Shown piece after piece: positions 7,734 to 16,551 of a DNA stretch of 24,121 bases (positions within the stretch are counted from its first letter, which is position 1; every line of letters starts with the position of its first letter). Where the stretch lies: assembly GCA_017391435.1 (NCBI GenBank), contig JAFOYS010000132.1, positions 1 through 24,121 of the forward strand, written 5' to 3'. The position numbers were made by a program, and so were the translations under genes. Source of the DNA: Alistipes sp. Lineage in GTDB: Bacteria; Bacteroidota; Bacteroidia; Bacteroidales; Rikenellaceae. The notes under the pieces were generated by a model that was not told the DNA's origin, searched no databases, and saw only the letters and a program-made list of their open reading frames with translations.

Positions 7734-9449
7734 ATGAAGAAGATTCTAACCCTGACACTATCTCTGATAGTTGCTTTTAGTGCAACAGCGCAGAGTACAT
7801 TTGTATCAACCCTCGGAGCTAAAGCGGCAAAGGGTGCTACAGTATACGGAACAGTAGAGTGTAACGGCACTCCACTTGAGGGTGTTGTTGTCTCTGACGG
7901 AGTAGAGGTTGTAAAGACCGACAAGAAGGGTGTGTACAACATCGCTTCTGAAAAGAGAACAGGCTATGTGTTTATCTCTATCCCAAGTGGATACGAGGCA
8001 CTTACTGAAGGTAATGATGTTGTTCCGCAGCTGTGGGCAGTGCTCAATGCAGAACCTCAAACAGCTGAGCGACACGACTTTAACCTCAGAAAGGCAGAGA
8101 ATGACAACCATATCATTGTTGCCGTAACAGATATCCATCTTGCCAATAAGCTCAATGATGTTGGCACATTTACAGACTCGTTTATTCCGAGCCTCAAGGC
8201 CGAGATTGAGCAGTACAAGAGTGCCGGCATACCGGTATATACAGTATGTATGGGTGACAGCAGCTTTGATCTCTACTGGTACGACTACCTCTATGACATT
8301 ACAGACTTCCGCAAAACCCTTGAGCAGGTGGCATACCCAACACCATTCTTCAACACAATGGGTAACCACGACAATGACGGAGCAACACCTTGTGACGAGA
8401 ATACCGACTGGAACGCAACAGCCAAGTATCGCAAGGCCTTTGGTCCGACATACTACTCTTTTAACATCGGCAAGGTGCACTACATAATGCTTGACGACCA
8501 GATATACCTCAACGAGCCACTACCAAAAGCAAAGAGGGGAAAGGGTATTGTTGGTGCCCGCAACCATATAACATCTCTTACTCGCCAGCAGCTCGATTGG
8601 CTGAGCAAGGATTTGGCAACTGTAGAGGATAAGAGCACCCCGATTGTTATCGGTGTTCACAGCCCTATTTTCCGCTACAAGGACTATATGAATGCTCCTG
8701 TAGAGTGTCGTCTACCAGCCGAGCAGAGGGATGAATTTGTATCTCTATTCAAGGAGTTTGCTACCGTTCATATCCTCTCTGGCCACACACACCGCAACCG
8801 CTGCTGCTATGGCCGTGACGATGCTGCACAGCCAGATATTGCAAACTTTACAGATCATACGGTTGCAGCTGTATCGGGTACGCGTTGGCACACATCTGCT
8901 ATGGGAGGTCCTCAGATTGCCGTTACAGGCGATCCTGCAGGTTGTAAAATCTTTAAGATTAACGGCACAGATATCAAGTGGTACTTTAAGGCTACAGAGT
9001 TTTCGGCCGACACTCAGTTCCGCTGCTTTGATATGAACGGCGTGAGCGACTTCTACCGCAACTCTGGCGAGATGCGTGTATTCCTTGACCACTACCCAAA
9101 GCGTACAGACTATGGCAAGGATAAGTTCCGCGGCAAGGTTATGATTAATGTCTGGGACTGGGCAAACGACTGGAAGATTGAGGTTACAGAGAACGGTACA
9201 CCTCTTGAGGTTACCCGCGAAAAGGCCGAAAATCCGCAGTATGTGCTTGCCTATGAGATTCCTAAGCGTCTGTGGTGGTTTGACCTCGGCTCCTCATCAA
9301 GCAAGAAGAAGGTTCGCCACCCACATATGTTCCACGTAACACCATCTTCGGCAACATCAACCCTTGAAGTTACCGTTACCGACTGCTTTGGTAACAAGTA
9401 TCACCAGACTATGGAGCGACCAAAACCTTTCCACCTACATATGAAATAG
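7734..9449 (+). CDS. Secreted calcineurin-like metallophosphoesterase, paralogue 2 of 3
   Basis: A 571-residue protein with the same architecture as its upstream neighbour and clearly related along its whole length; more than half of aligned residues look identical by eye. The signal peptide ends near SATAQST. The N-terminal domain begins ATVYGTVECNGTPLEG. Metal-site blocks are intact: TDIH, MGDSS, MGNHDND, GVHSP and SGHTHRNR. The C-terminal domain repeats the WYFKATEFSADTQFRCFDMNG and INVWDWANDWKIEVTENGTPL pattern and ends PKPFHLHMK, nearly identical to the PKPFSVHMK ending of paralogue 1. Expected in the periplasm or outside the cell. Retention of all catalytic residues argues for a functional second enzyme, perhaps with a different substrate. 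Confidence 0.88.
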   Translation: MKKILTLTLSLIVAFSATAQSTFVSTLGAKAAKGATVYGTVECNGTPLEGVVVSDGVEVVKTDKKGVYNIASEKRTGYVFISIPSGYEALTEGNDVVPQLWAVLNAEPQTAERHDFNLRKAENDNHIIVAVTDIHLANKLNDVGTFTDSFIPSLKAEIEQYKSAGIPVYTVCMGDSSFDLYWYDYLYDITDFRKTLEQVAYPTPFFNTMGNHDNDGATPCDENTDWNATAKYRKAFGPTYYSFNIGKVHYIMLDDQIYLNEPLPKAKRGKGIVGARNHITSLTRQQLDWLSKDLATVEDKSTPIVIGVHSPIFRYKDYMNAPVECRLPAEQRDEFVSLFKEFATVHILSGHTHRNRCCYGRDDAAQPDIANFTDHTVAAVSGTRWHTSAMGGPQIAVTGDPAGCKIFKINGTDIKWYFKATEFSADTQFRCFDMNGVSDFYRNSGEMRVFLDHYPKRTDYGKDKFRGKVMINVWDWANDWKIEVTENGTPLEVTREKAENPQYVLAYEIPKRLWWFDLGSSSSKKKVRHPHMFHVTPSSATSTLEVTVTDCFGNKYHQTMERPKPFHLHMK

Positions 9450-9456
9450 AACGACT

Positions 9457-11190
9457 ATGAAAAAAGCTATCTTAACACTTCTTGCACTTGCCGCTTGCTG
9501 CACCCTTACGGCACAGAGCACCTTTGTCTCTACACTGAAGGCTAAAGCAGCAAAGGGTGCAACAATTTACGGAACAGTTGAGTGCGACGGCACACCAATA
9601 GAGGGTGTAGCCGTGTCTGACGGATTCTCTATTGTAAAGACCGATAAGAAGGGTGTGTACAACCTTGTCTCAGAGAAGCGAAATGGCAATGTATTTATAA
9701 CCATTCCGAGTGGATATGAGGCAATAGTTGCTGCTGGAGATGTACAGCCTCAATATTGGGCTGCCCTTACGGCAGATAGCTCAACAGTTGAGCGACACGA
9801 CTTTAACCTTAAGAGGGTAGAGAACGACAAGCACATTATGCTTGCAATAACAGACATACATCTGTCAAATCAGCTCGGAGATATCGACCAGCTCAAGACA
9901 ATAGTTATGCCTCGCATTAGAGAGGAGGTTGACAAGTACCGAAAGCAGGGTATTCCTGTATACACAATGTGTATGGGAGATAGCAGCTTTGACCTATTCT
10001 GGTACGACTTTCTCTTTGACATAAAGGATTTCCGCACTACTATTGGCAAGATTGGCTATCCAACACCTATCTTCCACACTATGGGCAACCACGATAACGA
10101 TGGTGCTACAGAGCCTAATGCAGATACAGACTTCAATGCCGCTCAGAAGTATCGTGAGGTCTTTGGCCCTACATACTACTCCTTTAACATCGGCAAGGTG
10201 CACTACATAATGCTCGACAATCTCCGCTACCGCAACGAGAAGCGCGAGAATATGAAGCCTGGTAAGAATATGGCTGGCGCACGAAACTACGACCACATTG
10301 TAGTCGAAGAGCAGATGGAGTGGCTCCGCAAAGACCTTGCAATGATTGAGGACAAGAGTACCCCAATTGTCGTTGGTATGCACTGCCCTGTCTACCGTAT
10401 GCAGAGCGAGCACAACTCTACAGAGCTATACAGCTACTTTACAGACAGCAACGGCAAGCGCACACTCGCTCCAGCGCTCTACTTCTCGGAGGCGTTCAAA
10501 GAGTTTAAGGATGTACACTACCTTACTGGACATACTCACAAGCTCATTACTACACACTGCGCTGTAAACAAAGAGCACACAACACTTGCAAATACTATAG
10601 ACCACAATGTCAGTGCTATTTGTGGTGCGTGGTGGTTTACAGCAGCTCACGGAGGTCCACACTTAGCTCCAGATGGTTCGCCAGCAGGCTTTTCGGTCTT
10701 TCCAGTTGATGGTAAAAGTATAGAGTGGTACTTTACCTCGGCAGACTGTGGCTCAGAGAGACAGTTCCGAGCATTTGACCTCAACTCTGTGCGCGACTAC
10801 TACAAGAACTCTGGCGAGATGCGAGTGCTTCTTGAGAACAACCCAGAGCGAACAGACTTTGCAAAGGTTGAGGCTAACCGCGTTGCAATACATATCTGGG
10901 ATTGGGCTCCAGATTGGAAGATAACCGTAACAGAGAACGGAAAGCCGCTCACTGTTGTACACGAGCCTATGGAGAATCCGCAGTATACTGTTGCCTACTG
11001 CATTCCAAAGTCTATCTGGCGTCGCAATCTGAAGAAGAATACATTTAAAGCCGAAACGACAGCGCATATGTTCCACTGCACAGCCTCGGCTCCAGATACA
11101 ACCCTTGAGATAACCGTTACCGATAGCTTCGGCAGAGTCTATACCGAGACTATGGTGCGCCCAAAAGAGTTTTCAAAGAATATGAAATAA
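9457..11190 (+). CDS. Secreted calcineurin-like metallophosphoesterase, paralogue 3 of 3
   Basis: A 577-residue third tandem member. The signal peptide has probable cleavage at TAQST. The N-terminal domain begins ATIYGTVECDGTPIEG. Metal-binding blocks are present: TDIH, MGDSS, MGNHDND, GMHCP and TGHTHKL. It is the most divergent copy: the histidine block is MHCP instead of VHSP, and between it and GHTH there is an extra loop (MQSEHNSTELYSYFTDSNGK). The residues after GHTH are KLITTHC rather than HRNR. These changes sit next to the active site and suggest altered substrate specificity. The C-terminal domain (IHIWDWAPDWKITVTENGKPL) is conserved. It starts 7 bp after paralogue 2 and ends 18 bp before the kinase. 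Confidence 0.87.
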   Translation: MKKAILTLLALAACCTLTAQSTFVSTLKAKAAKGATIYGTVECDGTPIEGVAVSDGFSIVKTDKKGVYNLVSEKRNGNVFITIPSGYEAIVAAGDVQPQYWAALTADSSTVERHDFNLKRVENDKHIMLAITDIHLSNQLGDIDQLKTIVMPRIREEVDKYRKQGIPVYTMCMGDSSFDLFWYDFLFDIKDFRTTIGKIGYPTPIFHTMGNHDNDGATEPNADTDFNAAQKYREVFGPTYYSFNIGKVHYIMLDNLRYRNEKRENMKPGKNMAGARNYDHIVVEEQMEWLRKDLAMIEDKSTPIVVGMHCPVYRMQSEHNSTELYSYFTDSNGKRTLAPALYFSEAFKEFKDVHYLTGHTHKLITTHCAVNKEHTTLANTIDHNVSAICGAWWFTAAHGGPHLAPDGSPAGFSVFPVDGKSIEWYFTSADCGSERQFRAFDLNSVRDYYKNSGEMRVLLENNPERTDFAKVEANRVAIHIWDWAPDWKITVTENGKPLTVVHEPMENPQYTVAYCIPKSIWRRNLKKNTFKAETTAHMFHCTASAPDTTLEITVTDSFGRVYTETMVRPKEFSKNMK

Positions 11191-11208
11191 CCTAATACGA
11201 CTACACCT

Positions 11209-12870
11209 ATGAAAGATTTTGTGATTGGCTTAGACTACGGTACCGACTCGGCCCGTGCCGTACTTGTTAATGCTCACACAGGCGAGCAGATTGCCGAAGC
11301 GGTACACAACTATGCCCGTTGGTCGCGTGGCGAGTATTGCAACGCCTTAGAGAGCCGATTCCGTCAGCATCCGCTTGACCATATTGAGGCTCTAAAGAGC
11401 GTTCTGCACGGAGTGTTAGACTCAAACAGAGATATTGCTCAGTATGTTCGTGCTATTGCAGTAGATACTACAGCCAGCACACCGTGTCTGACAGACGAAT
11501 TTTTGCAGCCGCTCTCTCTTAAGGAGCAGTACAAAGATAATCCCGACGCAATGTTTGTTCTGTGGAAGGACCACACAGGCGTTGCTGAGGCTGCCGCTAT
11601 TGAAGAGGCTTGCCACCGCAGCGAGGTAGACTATACACAGGTATCGGGCTACCACTACTCTGCAGAGTGCTTCTGGGCAAAGGTTATGCACCTGCTTGGC
11701 ACAAACGCAGATATGCGCCGTGACGCCCGCTCAGTTATTGAGTGTAGCGACTTTATTACAGCTACCCTTACAGGCACAACAGATCCTGCAAAGGCTCGTA
11801 TGGGCCACTGTAATGCAGCACAGAAGATGTTCTGGAGCGAGGATTGGGGCGGTTTCCCGCCAGAGAGTTTCTTTGAGGCGCTTGACCCAGCCCTTGTACC
11901 AATTCTTCGCACACTCAATGCAAATAAGTACACCTGCGACAAGCCTTACGGCACAATCTGCAGCAAGTGGGCTGAGGAGTTAGGGTTGAATAGCGATGTT
12001 ATTATCGGCTGCGGAAATGTAGACTCACACCAGGGTGCTATTGGCGCAGGTGTGGCATATAAGACCGCAATGATTAACCTCGGAACATCTGGCTGCTGTA
12101 TGTTTGTAATCCCTAATGAGATTCTTCAGGGACGAATTATTGACGGCGTATTTGGTCAGGCAGATAGCTGTATTATCCCAGGCCTTGTGGGCTTTGAGGT
12201 TGGTCTTTCGGCCTTTGGTGATGCATACGCTTGGCTTCGTAGAACTCTTGCCTACCCTACAGTAGAGATTCTTGCAAAGAGCGATAAGGTAGACCCTGCG
12301 ACCCGTCAAGCACTTGTAGACGAGGTGCTTGATAATATCCTTGTAAAGCTCGGCGAGGATGCGGCAAAAATTACTCCGCGACTTGATGCTCCATTTGCAA
12401 CCGACTGGTTCAACGGTCGTCGCTCTCCAGATCCAAATCAGATGCTCTGGGGCTCGCTTATGGGTTTGAGACTATCTACAACTGCACCTGAGCTCTATTA
12501 CGCTATTGTTGAGGCTACAGCGCTTGCTATGAAGACTATTGTTGACCACCTTGAGCAGCGAGGAATTGTCTTTGACGCCTTTATCGGTGTTGGTGGTATT
12601 GCACAGAAGGCGCCATTTGTTATGCAGATGCTTGCAGACGCTATTGGCAAAGATATCCGCGTGTCACAGACCAAGCAGTCTTGCGCTCTTGGTTCGGCAA
12701 TATGTGCCTCTGTTGTTGCGGGCATCTACCCTACTATTGAGGCGGCACAGGCGGCACTCTGTCAGCCAATCATCCGCACATACACTCCAAATGCCGAGCG
12801 TCGAGAGTTGCTACAGAAGCGCCACGAGATGTACCGTGCAGCGGGTAAATTTACTGAGAGTTTATTATAA
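11209..12870 (+). CDS. araB: Ribulokinase (FGGY family carbohydrate kinase)
   Basis: A 553-residue cytoplasmic sugar kinase, close to the 566 residues of E. coli AraB. The ATP-binding start is GLDYGTDSARAVLVN (residues 7-21). AraB-specific stretches are visible: FRQHPLDHIEALKSVL, AVDTTASTPCLTD, NPDAMFVLWKDHT, WGGFPPESFFEALDP, GFEVGLSAFGDAYAW and DWFNGRRSPDPNQ, plus GVGGIAQKAPFVMQM in the second domain. AraB phosphorylates L-ribulose at O5, and characterised enzymes also accept D-ribulose and some pentitols. No araA or araD lies in the window. It sits between secreted phosphoesterases and flavin oxidoreductases, so its substrate here may be a ketose made by those oxidoreductases rather than by an arabinose isomerase. 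The symbol rests on sequence similarity only. Confidence 0.88.
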   Translation: MKDFVIGLDYGTDSARAVLVNAHTGEQIAEAVHNYARWSRGEYCNALESRFRQHPLDHIEALKSVLHGVLDSNRDIAQYVRAIAVDTTASTPCLTDEFLQPLSLKEQYKDNPDAMFVLWKDHTGVAEAAAIEEACHRSEVDYTQVSGYHYSAECFWAKVMHLLGTNADMRRDARSVIECSDFITATLTGTTDPAKARMGHCNAAQKMFWSEDWGGFPPESFFEALDPALVPILRTLNANKYTCDKPYGTICSKWAEELGLNSDVIIGCGNVDSHQGAIGAGVAYKTAMINLGTSGCCMFVIPNEILQGRIIDGVFGQADSCIIPGLVGFEVGLSAFGDAYAWLRRTLAYPTVEILAKSDKVDPATRQALVDEVLDNILVKLGEDAAKITPRLDAPFATDWFNGRRSPDPNQMLWGSLMGLRLSTTAPELYYAIVEATALAMKTIVDHLEQRGIVFDAFIGVGGIAQKAPFVMQMLADAIGKDIRVSQTKQSCALGSAICASVVAGIYPTIEAAQAALCQPIIRTYTPNAERRELLQKRHEMYRAAGKFTESLL

Positions 12871-12889
12871 TTTCTAAACATAATTGAGT

Positions 12890-14254
12890 ATGAAAACTAT
12901 TAAAGAAGAGGCACGAGAGCTTAAAGTCCGTGCAGAGGTTGATGTTCTTGTTGTTGGTGCCGGCCCTGCTGGTATCATTGCAGCGGAGGCTGCCGCAAAG
13001 GATAAGAACCTTAAGGTTATGCTCATTGAGCAGCGTGGTTATATGGGTGGAAACCTTACGATTGGTCTTCCAATCCTCTCATTCCTCGGCCCTAAGGGAA
13101 ATCAGGTAGTAAAGGGCGCTGCGCAGAAGTTTATTGACCGTATGTGGGCTAAGGGTGCTGCAAGCGAGCACAAGCCTTGCAAGAACCATATGTCAATGAC
13201 TATTATCGACCCTGATCAGGTAAAGACAGTAGCTTGGGAGATGATGGATGATGCTGGAGTAGAGGTACTTCTCTATGTCTTTGTCAGCGACACTATTGTA
13301 GAGAATGGTGTGGTTAAGGGCGTGATTATCGAGAGCAAGGCTGGTCGTGAGGTTATCCTTGCAAAGACAGTTATTGACTGTACAGGTGACGGCGATGTAG
13401 CCTTCCGTGCTGGTGTTGAGTGCAACAAGGGTGATGAGAATGGCGGTATGCAGCCTCCTACCCTTATGTTCCTTATGCGTGGCGTAGAGATGCAGAAGTT
13501 GCGTGATGCAATCTGCAACGAGCCTGAGAAGTACGATATGGATGTTATGCCACCATCACAGTTCCGCGAGGGTAAGTTTATTACCGTAGGTCTGCGTGGT
13601 AGAATCCTTGAGGCTCAGCAGAAGGGCTACAAGGTGCCTGTTGCCCGCACAATCCTCATTACGGGTCTTGGCGAGGATGAGATTTGGGTAAATATGACCC
13701 GCGTATCGGGCGTAGATAGTACAGACCCTGCAAGCTACACAAAGGGTGAGCACGATGCAAGAAAGCAGATGTACGATGTAATCGCATACCTTAAGGACTT
13801 TGTACCTGGTTTTCAGACCGCTTGGCTTGAACGCAGCGCAGCCTTTATGGGTATCCGTGAGAGCCGCGTGATTGTCGGTAAGTATGTTATGACAGCGCAG
13901 GATATCCTTGAGCAGAAGCCTTTTGAGGATGCTATTGCTGTTGCCGGTTATCCAGTAGATATCCACCACGCAAAGGGTGGTGACTGTACTATGCTCTTCT
14001 GCGAGGATGCTTACCAGATTCCTTATGGTGTACTTGTGCCACAGACTATCGAGGGTCTGCTTGTTGCCGGCCGTTGCTCTGCTATGGACCACGAGGCTAT
14101 GGCAGCAACCCGCGTAATGTCAACTTGTATGGCACTTGGTGAGGCTGCAGGTACTGCTGCTCGCATTGCTTTAGCCGACGGCGTTGAGGTTAGCGGTGTA
14201 GATGTAACAAAAGTTCAACAGGCTCTACTTGAGAATGGAGCATTCTTAGGCTAA
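12890..14254 (+). CDS. FAD-dependent oxidoreductase, paralogue 1 of 2
   Basis: A 454-residue cytoplasmic flavoprotein of the FAD_oxidored (PF12831-like) type. The N-terminal Rossmann motif is VLVVGAGPAG (GxGxxG at residues 23-28) after AEVD, and IEQRGYMGGNL follows. The FAD-contacting stretch VIDCTGDGDVAFRAGVEC lies mid-protein. The C-terminal flavin segment is GLLVAGRCSAMDHEAMAATRVMSTCMALGEAAGTAAR. There is no signal peptide. The ATG at 12890 is chosen over an in-frame TTG at 12884 because it aligns exactly with the MKT start of the paralogue downstream. It lies 19 bp after the kinase. The family includes dehydrogenases acting on varied hydroxy-substrates; here oxidation of a polyol or sugar is only inferred from the neighbouring kinase. 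Confidence 0.85.
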   Translation: MKTIKEEARELKVRAEVDVLVVGAGPAGIIAAEAAAKDKNLKVMLIEQRGYMGGNLTIGLPILSFLGPKGNQVVKGAAQKFIDRMWAKGAASEHKPCKNHMSMTIIDPDQVKTVAWEMMDDAGVEVLLYVFVSDTIVENGVVKGVIIESKAGREVILAKTVIDCTGDGDVAFRAGVECNKGDENGGMQPPTLMFLMRGVEMQKLRDAICNEPEKYDMDVMPPSQFREGKFITVGLRGRILEAQQKGYKVPVARTILITGLGEDEIWVNMTRVSGVDSTDPASYTKGEHDARKQMYDVIAYLKDFVPGFQTAWLERSAAFMGIRESRVIVGKYVMTAQDILEQKPFEDAIAVAGYPVDIHHAKGGDCTMLFCEDAYQIPYGVLVPQTIEGLLVAGRCSAMDHEAMAATRVMSTCMALGEAAGTAARIALADGVEVSGVDVTKVQQALLENGAFLG

Positions 14255-14272
14255 TAAAAGATTGGTAATACT

Positions 14273-15637
14273 ATGAAGACATTTTTTGAGCCAGCTCGCG
14301 AGATAAATGTGCGTGCTGAGGTAGATATACTCGTTGTTGGTGGTGGCCCTGCTGGTATTATGGCAGCAGAGGCGGCTGCAAAGGGTGGCAAGGCAAAGGT
14401 TATGCTTCTTGAGCAGCGCGGATTTTTGGGTGGAAACCTTGTTCTCGGTCTGCCTATACTATCTATGCTTGACAAGGATGGCAACCAGATTATCAAGGGC
14501 GCTACAGGTCGATTTGTAGAGCGTCTGCAGCAGCGCGGAATGGCTACAGGCCACAAGCGTTGTAAGCTCCACATCTCACTTACAATGGTAGACCCAGAGG
14601 CTGTAAAGACCCTTGCTTGGGAGATTATGGACGAGAATGGCGTTGAGGTGCTGATGTACATCAATGTTGTAGATACACTTGTTGAGGATGGTGTTGTAAA
14701 GGGTGTAATTATTGAGAGTAAGGCTGGTCGTGAGGCTATCCTTGCAAAGACCGTTATCGACTGCTCAGGCGACGGCGATGTTGCTTTCCGTGCGGGTGTT
14801 GAGTGCACAAAGGGTGACGAGAAGGGCCGTATGCAGCCACCAACCCTTATGTTCTCTATGCGCGGCGTAGATATTGCGAAGGTGCGCGACAATGTTGTCA
14901 ACCACTCTGACAAGTATGGTATGGACATTATGCCACCAGAGCAGTTCCGCGAGGGTAACTTTACTATGGTCGGCTACCGCAACCAGCTTAGCGACGCAAT
15001 TTCAAAGGGCTTTAACATTACTGTTGCCCGCACAATCTTTATGACAGGTATTAAGGACGACGAGCTGTGGGTAAATATGACCCGCGTATCGGGTGGTGAT
15101 GCTACTGATCCGGCAAGCTACACTGCTGTAGAGCGTGAGTGCCGTCGTCAGATGTACGATGTTGCTCGCTATCTTATTGAGTACATCCCTGGCTTTGAGA
15201 ACGCTTGGATTGAGACAGTACCTCCATTTACTGGTATCCGTGAGACACGAGTTATCGTTGGTAAGTATGTTATGACTACTGAGGATCTGCTTGAGGCACG
15301 CCAGTTTGAGGATGCTATTGCTGTTGCCAGCTACCCTATCGACCTTCACCACGAGGAGGGCGGCGACTGTACGCTAATCTATGGCAAGGGCTCATACGAT
15401 ATTCCATACAGCACCCTTGTTCCTAAGAGTATTGAGGGTCTGCTTGTTGCTGGTCGTTGCTCATCTATGGACCACGGCGCTATGGCTGCTACCCGCGTAA
15501 TGTCAACAGTTATGGCTATGGGTGAGGCAGCTGGTACTGCGGCTCGCGTTGCCCTTGAGTGTGGAGTTATGCCTTCACAGGTTGATGTTAAGTTGGTTCA
15601 GCAGGCTCTTATTGAGAATGGTGGATACTTGCGTTAG
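14273..15637 (+). CDS. FAD-dependent oxidoreductase, paralogue 2 of 2
   Basis: A 454-residue flavoprotein of exactly the same length as its upstream neighbour and collinear with it throughout. The dinucleotide-binding motif is GGGPAG at residues 23-28. VIDCSGDGDVAFRAGVEC and GLLVAGRCSSMDHGAMAATRVMSTVMAMGEAAGTAAR match the paralogue closely. Differences cluster in the substrate-facing middle, for example KCKLHISLTMVDPEA here as RCKLHISLTMVDPEA against PCKNHMSMTIIDPDQ, and VPPFTGIRETRV against SAAFMGIRESRV. The two could be two enzymes for related substrates or two subunits of a heteromer. It starts 18 bp after the first copy and ends 3 bp before the EEP-fold gene. Confidence 0.85.
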   Translation: MKTFFEPAREINVRAEVDILVVGGGPAGIMAAEAAAKGGKAKVMLLEQRGFLGGNLVLGLPILSMLDKDGNQIIKGATGRFVERLQQRGMATGHKRCKLHISLTMVDPEAVKTLAWEIMDENGVEVLMYINVVDTLVEDGVVKGVIIESKAGREAILAKTVIDCSGDGDVAFRAGVECTKGDEKGRMQPPTLMFSMRGVDIAKVRDNVVNHSDKYGMDIMPPEQFREGNFTMVGYRNQLSDAISKGFNITVARTIFMTGIKDDELWVNMTRVSGGDATDPASYTAVERECRRQMYDVARYLIEYIPGFENAWIETVPPFTGIRETRVIVGKYVMTTEDLLEARQFEDAIAVASYPIDLHHEEGGDCTLIYGKGSYDIPYSTLVPKSIEGLLVAGRCSSMDHGAMAATRVMSTVMAMGEAAGTAARVALECGVMPSQVDVKLVQQALIENGGYLR

Positions 15638-15640
15638 TGT

Positions 15641-16522
15641 ATGAAGAGATTTCTGATACTTATTCTTACACTCGTTACTTTCGGTGCTACGGAGGCAAAA
15701 AATCCTCCGGTGCACCGAGTGATGAGTGCCAATATCCGCATTACAGGCTTGGATGCGGACAAAAACACCATTCACGAGTGGGATAACCGCAAGGAGTTTA
15801 TGATAGATGTCATCCGCAGCCATAAGCCCGATGTGATTATGATGCAGGAGGTTATCTACGACTCTTATGACTACTGCCGCAAGTGCCTGAAAGAGTACTT
15901 TGCCTTTGGTTTTGAGGGGCCAGAGATGGATCCATATACAGAAGGCTACCACCTGATTGGTAAGAATGTTATATTCTTCCGCAAGTCACGCTACGAGCTT
16001 GTTAGCGCAGGCTGCTACTGGCTCTCTGATGACCCAACTATCGCTGGAAGCATCTGCTGGGAGACCAACCGCGCCCGCCACGCAAATTGGGTGAGGGTAA
16101 AGGATAAAAAGACGGGCAAAGAGATGCGTCTAATAGATATCCACCTCGACCATAAGTCACAACTCGCTAAGCTCAATCAGGCAAAGATGATAGTGCGCGA
16201 GGCGGCTCAGTACCAAGAGTCATTCCCGCAGATTATCTGTGCCGACTTTAACTCTCGCAAGTACGAGGAGCAGGTAAAGCACTTTACAGAGAACGGCTGG
16301 ACAGATTGCTACGATGCACTGCACAGTGGAGTTGAGTTTGGACATACTGCCCACAGTTTTGAGGGTCTCAAGCGACCACAGCGTCCAGGTAAGGGTCGTA
16401 TAGACTATATCCTTACAAAGGGTGCTGCTAAGGCTACAAGCTGCGAGGTTATTACCGACCATAAGGGGGATTTGTACCCATCTGACCACTACTTTATGAT
16501 TGCTCAGATTGTGGTTGAGTAG
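15641..16522 (+). CDS. Secreted endonuclease/exonuclease/phosphatase (EEP) family hydrolase
   Basis: A 293-residue exported hydrolase. The signal peptide (hydrophobic stretch LILILTLVTFGAT, cleavage near TEA) is followed by the EEP core. Catalytic and metal-binding blocks are visible: MSANIRI near the start, Q69-E70 in VIMMQEV, D166-x-H168 in DIHLDHKS, D202-F-N204 in CADFNS, R253-I-D255 in RIDYIL, and S281-D-H283. This fold covers nucleases, sphingomyelinases and inositol-polyphosphate phosphatases; the secreted small forms in Bacteroidota are usually uncharacterised. Placement 3 bp after the second oxidoreductase makes it the last gene of the putative phosphoester operon. A phosphatase or phosphodiesterase role fits the context better than DNA cleavage, but this is inference. 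Confidence 0.86.
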   Translation: MKRFLILILTLVTFGATEAKNPPVHRVMSANIRITGLDADKNTIHEWDNRKEFMIDVIRSHKPDVIMMQEVIYDSYDYCRKCLKEYFAFGFEGPEMDPYTEGYHLIGKNVIFFRKSRYELVSAGCYWLSDDPTIAGSICWETNRARHANWVRVKDKKTGKEMRLIDIHLDHKSQLAKLNQAKMIVREAAQYQESFPQIICADFNSRKYEEQVKHFTENGWTDCYDALHSGVEFGHTAHSFEGLKRPQRPGKGRIDYILTKGAAKATSCEVITDHKGDLYPSDHYFMIAQIVVE

Positions 16523-16551
16523 TCTTCTGAGCCCATTATTTCTCATAAAAA

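Noticed and set aside
7806..8480. Reverse-strand open frame of over 200 codons opposite metallophosphoesterase 2
   Set aside because: Antisense to the conserved metal-binding core. Similar frames appear opposite paralogues 1 and 3 (6525-7133, 9994-10413), which shows they are by-products of shared + strand sequence. The Cys/Val-rich composition is not protein-like.
6015..11190. Three similar genes as an assembly duplication artefact
   Set aside because: The copies differ at many residues, have different lengths (568, 571, 577) and carry distinct loops, so they are real diverged paralogues.
12884..12889. TTG start for the first FAD oxidoreductase
   Set aside because: The ATG at 12890 gives an N-terminus that aligns exactly with the paralogue (MKT start), so the two-codon extension is unlikely.
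14251..14928. Long reverse-strand open frame opposite the second FAD oxidoreductase
   Set aside because: It lies fully antisense to a conserved, motif-bearing coding sequence. Its translation is Ser/Ile/Arg-rich with no family motif, as expected from the codon bias of the + strand gene.
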